Of a stretch of 64,000 bases of DNA, positions 56,568 through 64,000 are shown one piece after another; positions within the stretch are counted from its first letter, which is position 1; each line of letters opens with the position of its first letter. Below the pieces are notes generated by a model. The model did not search any database, was not told where the DNA came from, and saw nothing but the letters and a program-made list of their open reading frames with translations. The position numbers and the translations under genes were made by a program. The stretch comes from Monoplex corrugatus (lineage: Eukaryota; Mollusca; Gastropoda; Littorinimorpha; Ranellidae), in contig JAPXFY010000023.1 of NCBI GenBank assembly GCA_030674185.1, positions 14,243,686 to 14,307,685 on the forward strand, given 5' to 3'.

Positions 56568-56671
56568 GTGTGTGTGGTGTGTGTGTGTGTGGTCGTGGGT
56601 GTGCGTGTGTGTGTGTGTGTGTGCACATTGACAGCAGTGTTACTACTGTGTGTGGTTGTGTGTGTTCACAG
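56534..56671 (+). promoter_or_regulatory. 3' splice site of the large exon, preceded by a (TG)n tract
   Basis: An interrupted TG repeat (56,534-56,624) is followed by TACTACTGTG, a possible branch region, and GTGTGTTCACAG ending at 56,671. The usual pyrimidine tract is replaced by TG-rich sequence. TG repeats near acceptors are known binding sites of TDP-43 and CELF proteins; a role here is inference. Confidence 0.5.
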
Positions 56672-59600
56672 GGCAGCGCAAGACAGTCACAGCCACCAGA
56701 GTCAACAACAACAACATCAACAACAGTCACGCAGAGATGTTCACAGGGACGAGTTGCCGCGCGAGACCACAGGGCGTCGTGGTCGTCCCAGAATGCACAG
56801 CCCCTGCCCCGAGCGGAGAGATCCAGGGGGCGGGCAAGACTACATGTCAGGACCACGGGAATTGTCACGTCGAGGGTCAGGAGGCGTCGCAGGTGAGGAT
56901 TACTTGCAGTCAATGCAAGTAGCATTGGCAAAATACGGACAGGTCCACCCTTCTCACAGGATACCTCCTTCCTCCCGACTCCCATGTCAACAACTGCTTC
57001 CGGCACTCAGGGTCCTCTACCCGTCGCTTCTGTTCAAAGCGCAATGGTGATGGCTGCGATGGGGGGCCTGCATCCACACCCTCCATCACCACTCCAGCCT
57101 CGTCTCCATGCCCCACACCCTCATGGGGCCGCGTCATCTCAGCCACCACCTCTGTTGAGAGTGGATGGATTGGAGCGCGGTGAGCGCCCTCACCATCTGC
57201 AGCCCAAGCCTCCACCTCCATCCCATCCGCCATCCAGATCTTGTGCATGTACATCATGTGGTTTATTCTTTGCACGTGATGCAGAGAGAGTTCGCATGAT
57301 GCAGCAAGGACAAGTGGAAAGAGGTCATCCTCGAGTGTCTTCTCAACCCCCTCACTCCTACTCCAAGTCTCTGGCTACCCCATCTCATTCCTTGAAGTGG
57401 CCAGGTGCAGAGTTGCGTCATATGGAGGGGCGACATATGGATCACAAACAGGACAAACACCACCCCCATTATCCTTACGCTCGAGGTCCGGACGTTTACC
57501 CAGCCAGCCACCCAGCGTACGGCATTCAGACGGGCGTCCCTGTTCCACAGATGGTGTACGCAGAAAAACCACCTGCCCCTGAGGTGAGACATGCTGACCC
57601 TCACTGCCCCAAGCCCTTCGACAGGGCGGAGTACACTCACAGACAGAATAAACCAGGTTATGAAGAAACTGCGATGAGAGAGGCTGGCAGACATCAATAT
57701 TCAACAAACATGGCCTCTGGTAAACCCCCAGCCCCCTCCTCTCATTCTCACATCCAGCCTCTTCCTCATGCTCAATCCAGTGCCCATGGGCACAGTGTTC
57801 GAAAATCTGAAGACCCTTTGTTAGATCTGACTTACAGGAGAGACATATCTGCACCAGCTTCCAATTTTGCTGAGGAAGACAAACCATTAGATCTTTCTGC
57901 CAAAAAGCCGTCCTCGCCAGCATATTTTTATGATCGACAGGACATGAGGCATCGCCGGGAAGATGACCATCGATTCGACTCAGGTGACTCAGAATTGGAT
58001 ACTCATGGACGAGGAGGTATAATGTCTGATCGAAGTCGCGAAGGAGAGAAGTACATGCCAGCCAGCCAGCATCTACACAACCTGGAAACCAGCGTGGAGA
58101 CCCACTTCCAAAAACTTCAGCACAGTGCCCACAGAGGGGGGGTTCCCCACCTTGCCATGGCACAGAACTTTGGCCCAGGGATGCACCCTCATGCTGCAAG
58201 TGCAGGAGTACCACCTCCAAACATCAGTGTGGGACGACCTCAGCCCAACGCAGGACGCGGCAGTAGTGTCCCTCTCCCCCCTCACCACCCAACCATGCCC
58301 CCTTCTCACCCCAGTCCTAGTGGTGGCTGTCATGTGGGGTATGCTACTCCACACCTGGTCCCTCCTACCCTACTGAACCACTTCTTTCCCCTGGAGGTCG
58401 CAGGCCCCAACTGCACCCCATCCCTGCCCCCAACCCTTCCACCACGCTAGGATCAGCTCCCCCACGCTCTGTGCCAGGCTTCCAGAGTAGGACTAATAGC
58501 TCTTCCCATTCTGGGACTCCCAGTAGTTCCTCCCTCTCGCTGCCTCCTGGTGCTTCCCCAGTTCCTCTCACTCACAGTGGTTCATCAGTTCCTCTTACCC
58601 CTGGAATACATACACACATGATGGGCAGCTCACCCTCTCCCATGGTGTCTGCACCCACTGCTGTACCCGGAGTCACCCCTCCAGCCGTTTCCAGCCCGCA
58701 GAGAACAGGGAGTGGGGGAAGTCTTGCGCCTTTCACCTCAGAGTATGCCCATCCCAGTGGCAGCCGGTCTGTTTCTCCTCCTCCTGCCAGTGACTTGAGA
58801 GGTGAGGAGCGACGGCGAGGCAGTGTGTCCAAACATGAGCCCATCCAGAGCATCATCGGCAATAACAACCCCCAGGACATCCTTTACCTCATATGCCGGC
58901 TGTGTCGACAAACCTATGGCAGTCCTTACGGCTTCCGCAAACACTTCCGCAACCAGCACGGGTTTGAACCTAAGGCAGAACACACACTGGTGCAGACCAT
59001 CTCTGCCACAAAGAATGCTCGCCAGATGTCTGGTGGGGTGACGCCCACTCTGGATCCTGAGAGTCCTTCAAGTGAGGGATACACTCACCTCAGTAAAGCG
59101 GACAACATGAGTTATCCCTCACATGCTGCCTCTCCTCGACCAGATTTGGTACGACCAATAGCACCAAGCCCAGGCAGTGCTGGTGGTGAGTCATTGGGCG
59201 AGTCCCATTCTGGTGAGGGGGGGAATATGTCAGACCTCAAAAATCGCAACAGTTTTTCCCGCACTAGTACAGACAGCAAGGGCAGATCACCCACAGGTTC
59301 AGGGTCTGGAGGTTCCGTAGGGGATGAGAGAGAGGACACAAAATGTTTGCAATGTCCAGAGTGTGGTCAGACCTTCCAGCTCAATGATTTTGGCTCCTAC
59401 AAACGCCACTGTCGCCAGCATGGGCAGATGAGGGGTGTGCAGAGGGGAGACGGTGGGGCAGTCACACAAGGTGTTTACGCTTGCACGGAATGTCAGCGTT
59501 CCTTCCCTGACTCTCAGCAGTTGCAGGAGCACATGTCGCGTCACCAGTCCAACACACCGGCTGTCGTGTGCACTCTGTGCCGTGCGTCCTTCTCCTCTAC

Positions 59601-60522
59601 CATCGAATATCAGGAACACGCCCGAACTGTCCATGGTGGTGGTTCTGTTGAGTCAGTCTCTTCCTCTTCACCAGTCACCGTCAGTGCTAAAGCCAAGGTA
59701 TCATCTGCCTCATCTCACTGTGACATTTCTTCCACTAGTATGGCCATCAAACGCGAGATTCCCAGCACATCCTTGGCAGATTCCTCGTGCTTTAACCTGA
59801 TGGTGACCACACCTTCTGACTTGGAGATTTGCAGGTTACCGGCCGACCCCATTGTGACCAGCGCCAGTCCTGACAGCAGTTCCGACAATAAGAAAGGCCA
59901 GGAGAATGGGTCTGATGGCAAGAAAGTGACAGACAGTAGTGTGTCCAGTTCTGAGCAGAACAAGATGGAAGTTGTGAAAACAGAGCCAACGTCAGTCAAC
60001 TCCCCCAAACCAGGCTCTGCAGATGGAACTGATGTGCCCCCAGTGACAGAGGAGAACAAAGATGGCATAAAGACTGAAATGGATGATAAATCTCTGCCTT
60101 CTGTGGGTGTCAACAGCAAGTGTAATTCCGCATCCATTGAAGGTTCCTCTAGTTCTTCTTTAGACACAGATGAAAGTATGGAACTGTTCATGTACAAACA
60201 CAAAAAATTCAGCGCTCATCGAAAACGTTCGGCATCTAATGCTAGCGAGAATTTGGCGAGTGATCCCAAGCAGACATGCCTGGACATAAAAGAGACCAAG
60301 ACTGAAAAGACACAGCAGAATGTGGTAAGTTCGGCAATGGAAAAACAGCAGATAAAGCCTGTAGACCCCTCTTCTAAGACAGGGTCAGTAGAGGACAAGC
60401 CCTCCACTCCTTCAAAATCTGCGCCTTCGAAGGCAGAAGCTCGCCATCCGTTGCCCTTTGTGTGGGATAGGGTGACACGAAGTCAAGCGGGCAAGAACGC
60501 TCGCTCCACGGATTACTCTTAA
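56672..60522 (+). CDS. C2H2 zinc-finger corepressor-like protein, large C-terminal exon
   Basis: It joins the first exon in phase (AG/G, Arg 448) and runs to a TAA at 60,520-60,522. It opens with a Gln/His run (SHSHQSQQQQHQQQSRR). A Pro/His/Ser-rich region follows with a lone CACTSCGLFF pair near 57,240. A DPLLDLTYRR phrase lies near 57,812, and EEDKPLDLSAKK near 57,875 carries a CtBP-type PxDLS motif. Four C2H2 fingers follow: 58,894-58,959 (C2-12-H4), 59,353-59,421 (C2-14-H3), 59,482-59,544 (C2-12-H3) and 59,569-59,634 (C2-12-H4). The C-terminal part has KMEVVKTEP and IKTEM, possible sumoylation sites, and ends PFVWDRVTRSQAGKNAR and TDYS. The frame steps twice, near 56,980 and near 58,388. 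Each step needs one extra base and both lie at C runs, so missing bases are likelier than introns. Total about 1,731 residues. A DNA-binding corepressor is inferred. Confidence 0.85.
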
Positions 60523-61530
60523 CGCTACGACAGTTCGACTTGTTGACATTGTTATATTGTCATCTGCTCCTTGTATAAGCGTACTATTTCACAACTACTG
60601 AGACATTACAGTTTGGACACAAGACAGTGTGCACATGCAGAATGGGAAAAGAGTGGTTTAGAAACAGATTTAAATGAAATGGATGGATGTGAGATGGAAC
60701 AAGTGTTAAAAAAAAGATTGATAAAGACGGAGGAGAAGGAGGATTCAAGGAAAGAGACAGCATTAACTGAAGAAACGTGCACTGTGAGGAGTGCTAATAG
60801 AGCCATGAACCCTGTTGAAACGGGTTTGATTTGTTAGGAAACATTGTGTACAGATCAAATAATTATCCAGTTTCATCTGTAATGTTGAAGGAGCTACAGA
60901 GAGCCTTAAGTCCAGTTGAATATAATTATGTGAAATCTGAAATCAGCAAGTTTGATTGTTAAAACTAAGAGAAAATATTGTTTGGGTTGTGTTCTCCGTT
61001 GAAGACATGGAGGAAAGTCTTTGATTAGCAAGTTTGGTGAATAAGACCGAGAGAAAATAATGTGTGCGTGGGTTGTGTTTAGTGTTGAATACACATAGTG
61101 TGTATCTTAAAGAGAGAGCCATAGACCCGATTGAATTCGCCAAATACACAGACTGTTTCTCACAGAGAGAGCCATAAACCCAAATTGTTTAATTAATAAG
61201 ATGAAGATTGGTGGATAAAAGAAAATGTGTTTTGGATTGTGTTCACCTGTGCCAGACTGTAATGGAATATGGTGCATGTGTTACTGTTAGTTTTATTTAT
61301 GATATAATATGTAAAATGAAATTTACTTGTAAACCTTGTTTGTTTGTTTTTTTCCACTTTGTGCATCATTTTTCTGTGTTGGCTGGCCCACATCCAACGT
61401 GGATGTTGCAACAATGTGTTGTGTGTGAGTGCAAGTGTCATAGTGTGTGTGTTGTTAGCCACGTGACCAGTTGCCATAGGCAGGACCTATGACCAAGGTA
61501 AGGTATGGAATTAAACACAAAAAGAATCAG
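60523..61530 (+). other. Probable 3' UTR of the zinc-finger gene
   Basis: Non-coding after the TAA. A weak ATTAAA poly(A) signal is at 61,510-61,515; I saw no AATAAA nearby. Three diverged ~75-120-bp repeats share an AGCAAGTTTG ... AGAGAAAATA ... GGGTTGTGTT layout between about 60,945 and 61,250. Confidence 0.4.
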
Positions 61531-63340
61531 ATGTTTTCTTTGGCCAGATGCATGTATGTTACAACTTAAATTTTTAGTGTGAGACCAGATTGGGTAAAGG
61601 TCCATCCTTTCACTACTGAGAAATGTGTCATGTTAGTGACATTGCAGTATTGGATTTTTTTTTACACTACTTGAATAACCCCCTGTCAGTGTATGCAAGT
61701 GCACATGCAGGATACACATGCATGCGTATGTTTGTTGTACATTATGGTTGGGTTGTATCAGTAATATTGAAACATGAAATCGTGAAACTCTGCTGAAATA
61801 GTGTGAATACATTGAGAACTAAAGTCCAAAGAGTATCAGTATACAGGTGTAGTATACTTCGTTGTCCATTTTTAAAGGAGACATTTCAGATGTTAATTAA
61901 CACTTACAGACAGAACTTGTGACACACTTTGTTCAGAGAGCTGTGTGCACTGTTACTTGGCAAACTGTTGTTGGAAGTAGATGGTTAATACATACATTTT
62001 CATGATCTATATTCTCAGAAAACATTCTTGAAACGAAAAAGTATAATTTTCACTACTGACAGATATATATTCTTATTTGTGTGTATTTATGTCTTAGTGT
62101 GTATGTATGTATTTTATTATGTATTTTTTTATTTTATCGGTTGGTTGGTTGATTAATTTTAGGAAGGAGAAAGAAATGGTCTAGTGACATATTTATGAAT
62201 GTCCTTTCAAGCAACCTGGGACCGCAGTTGCCTGCCCAGTCATGTTCACAAAGCTATCACGCGTGTGCTGTCTTCTACTTTTTTCTAGTTGCTGGTAGTG
62301 TTCAGTCTGGTTTTTCATTCATATCCAAGTGACCAAGATGTAGGCCCACTGTGTACAACTTGTAGTGCACTTGTGATGTGTGCAAATTAGTGAGTTATAC
62401 TATAGTTTCCTGTTTTGAAGAAAAGGAATGCTTTTATTCAGCCTGTTCACAGAAAATAGGGCATGCTTTTTATTCAGCCTGTTCACATGTGTATTATTTA
62501 ACCCCTTCCCTGCCACAATATTTGTGGCCTTTTGCATTGCTAACTGCGGGATAAAATCTTGTGTTATTCAGTATGTTCACTAGTTTGTTCACTGCTCATT
62601 CATTTCGTAAGATATCTTTTCAGTTTTTGGCATGTATTTTGTTTATATCCTTGGCTTTGGTTTGATGTCATAGTTATTTGATTTAATTGAAAAATACTAT
62701 GATTAGAGGTGATGTAATGAACCTTTTTCTAAAAAAAACAAGAACAGTTTTCGGAACATACATACACACACAGTAGCACATAAAACCACACGAAAACAGA
62801 GCAGTATTTAGTTTTTGTGTGTAATATTAATAAGCATCAAGCGAAAAAGTTTTCTTACTATTATTACTCCCTGCAAATGTTTTTCTATGCAAAGTCAATA
62901 ACTTGAATAAGGTCTTGCGTGTAGCACAGTGGAGGCAGAGACAGAGTAGGCAGTTGTTCCACCATCTTGAATCGCATTATTGAGTTTGTTACTTTCCAGT
63001 GCTAATTAGACTAATTAAAATTCAATTGTCTGAACGGTGGAAGGGAAGAAACTGCACTATGACATCTCCACAAGAGGTTGGCCAAGTTTCTAGTGTTATC
63101 TCCCATTTTGCCCCTCCCCACCCTCACCCCCGGAAATTTCGATGACAGAAGTCCCCCACATTTGTGGCAGATACAATTACGGGCGTACGGACATGTCAAA
63201 ACAGCCCTGTAGAGACACGGCGTAAGCAGGGAAGAGGATAAATTCCAAATTGCCAGATGGTCTGTAGATAAGATTGTTTTCAAAATGATGCAGAAACGGT
63301 CTTATGTCTCATGAATCACCAGACACTATGCTGTTTTAAT
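61531..63340. other. Downstream non-coding sequence
   Basis: AT-rich, with a small duplication near 62,430-62,490 (TTTATTCAGCCTGTTCACA twice). A TTAACCCCTTCCCTGCCAC phrase at 62,499 may be one end of a TTAA element, but I found no partner end. No gene is supported. Confidence 0.45.
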
Positions 63341-63568
63341 TTAACTCTTTGACTCCCGCACCCTATCCCTGCAGAAAACTGGTGGATAGGGTGAGAATCA
63401 AAGGGTTAAATGTTTGCTTTGCTAGCATGGTTGGCAATGCAGGATGCTGGTGGACAGGCAGGAAGCTGGTGGATAGGGTGAGGGAATCAAAGGATGAAGT
63501 TTTTGCTTTGCTAGTATGGTTGGCAATGCAGGATGCTGGTGGACAGGCAGAGGGAGTCAAAGGGTTAA
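63341..63568. mobile_element. TTAA palindromic MITE, rearranged copy
   Basis: It starts TTAACTCTTTGACTCCCGCA and ends GGGAGTCAAAGGGTTAA. The inner arm is shortened (CTATCCCTGCAGAAAACTGG) and part of the right half is duplicated (GCAGGATGCTGGTGGACAGG twice). Confidence 0.65.
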
Positions 63569-63569
63569 T

Positions 63570-63765
63570 CAGGGCTTAAAACGTTCCGCGTCTGGGCGGA
63601 TTTCGCGATTTCAATTTGTCGGGAAAAAAAAAAAAAAAGGAACAAGGCATCCGTGATCGGCTTGCAAGCGTTCATAGCAATGGCGCGCAAGTTATGGCCC
63701 CTGATTTGCCCCTGGATCCCCCCCTAGTTTCAGTGGGTTTTTTCCTCCTCTTGTTTTAAGCCCTG
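63570..63765. mobile_element. hAT-like MITE (196 bp) with perfect 13-bp TIRs
   Basis: CAGGGCTTAAAAC at the left and GTTTTAAGCCCTG at the right. GTTAAT directly flanks both ends (63,564-63,569 and 63,766-63,771). The CAGGG start and A+T-rich TIR resemble hAT elements, although their usual target duplication is 8 bp. It lies right against the end of the piggyBac-like MITE. No ORF. Confidence 0.6.
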
Positions 63766-64000
63766 GTTAATGTATCGTTTTAGCATCAGGTTTTCTGAAC
63801 ATTATTTAGTTCAGGTGTGAAAAGCTTCAAGATGAATATGACATGGATATGTCCCATGTATATGATGTGGCCAGTGTTGTTAAGTTTGAACACCATTGGC
63901 CATGTAATATAATGGCTGTTCTGAATGCAACAGTAACATTTGCAGATGTAGTAGGCTACTTGAAACTTCACTGAGTACATTTCATTTTTAAAAGTTAGAA

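Noticed and set aside
56893..56959. Short intron (GTGAGG ... CTCACAG, 67 bp) to explain the first frame step
   Set aside because: It would leave the reading in the wrong frame (codons at 56,962 do not continue the protein) and would remove the conserved-looking EDYLQSMQVALAKYG text.
57375..58220. 281-codon minus-strand frame
   Set aside because: Antisense of the zinc-finger exon; its Cys/His/Trp-rich text is the complement of a Pro/His-rich coding region.
60571..60837. 88-codon frame after the stop of the zinc-finger gene, in the same frame
   Set aside because: It is separated from the CDS by a TAA and a second in-frame TGA and has no domain or good ATG. It is treated as 3' UTR; read-through is possible but unsupported.

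Overview
This window looks like nuclear DNA from a repeat-rich animal, most likely a marine mollusc and probably a gastropod. That is an inference. It rests on spliceosomal introns with GT..AG borders, very sparse coding, long (CA)n/(CT)n tracts and C2H2 fingers, and on the mix of mobile elements: RTE-like, CR1/L2-like and DIRS-like retroelement remnants, tRNA-headed SINEs, and TTAA-flanked piggyBac-type elements. No prokaryotic, organellar or viral gene was recognised.

Only one host gene is clear. It is a plus-strand C2H2 zinc-finger protein read from at least two exons (43,727-45,069 and 56,672-60,522), about 1,731 residues as modelled. The first exon encodes a disordered Ser/Asn/Thr-rich region holding four copies of a short amphipathic motif, one of which fits the CoRNR-box consensus exactly. 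The second exon encodes a His/Pro/Ser-rich linker, a CtBP-type PLDLS motif and four C2H2 fingers. Together these suggest a nuclear-receptor-linked transcriptional corepressor. I do not recognise the orthologue. The second exon holds two places where one base appears to be missing. The 11.6 kb intron contains a second, smaller gene on the opposite strand (exons near 51.5, 50.65 and 50.1-49.05 kb), with a coiled coil and a Tudor/SH3-like C-terminal module and three reading-frame breaks.

Layout. 0-43 kb: intergenic or long upstream intron, made of LINE fragments, SINEs, MITEs, microsatellites, young tandem duplications, and a minisatellite region (22.1-25.1 kb) whose middle part looks like a blend of two neighbouring sequences. 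43.1-43.5 kb: an expanded TTAA MITE just before the first coding exon. 45-56.6 kb: the intron, carrying two abutting TTAA elements, the nested minus-strand gene, and a four-layer nest (LINE, minisatellite, SINE, piggyBac). 56.7-61.5 kb: the large coding exon and probable 3' UTR. 61.5-64 kb: sparse sequence ending in a hAT-like MITE set into the edge of a piggyBac-like MITE.

Several insertion events can be ordered from target-site duplications and empty-site copies inside the window. All family names are judged by eye from motifs; no database search was run.
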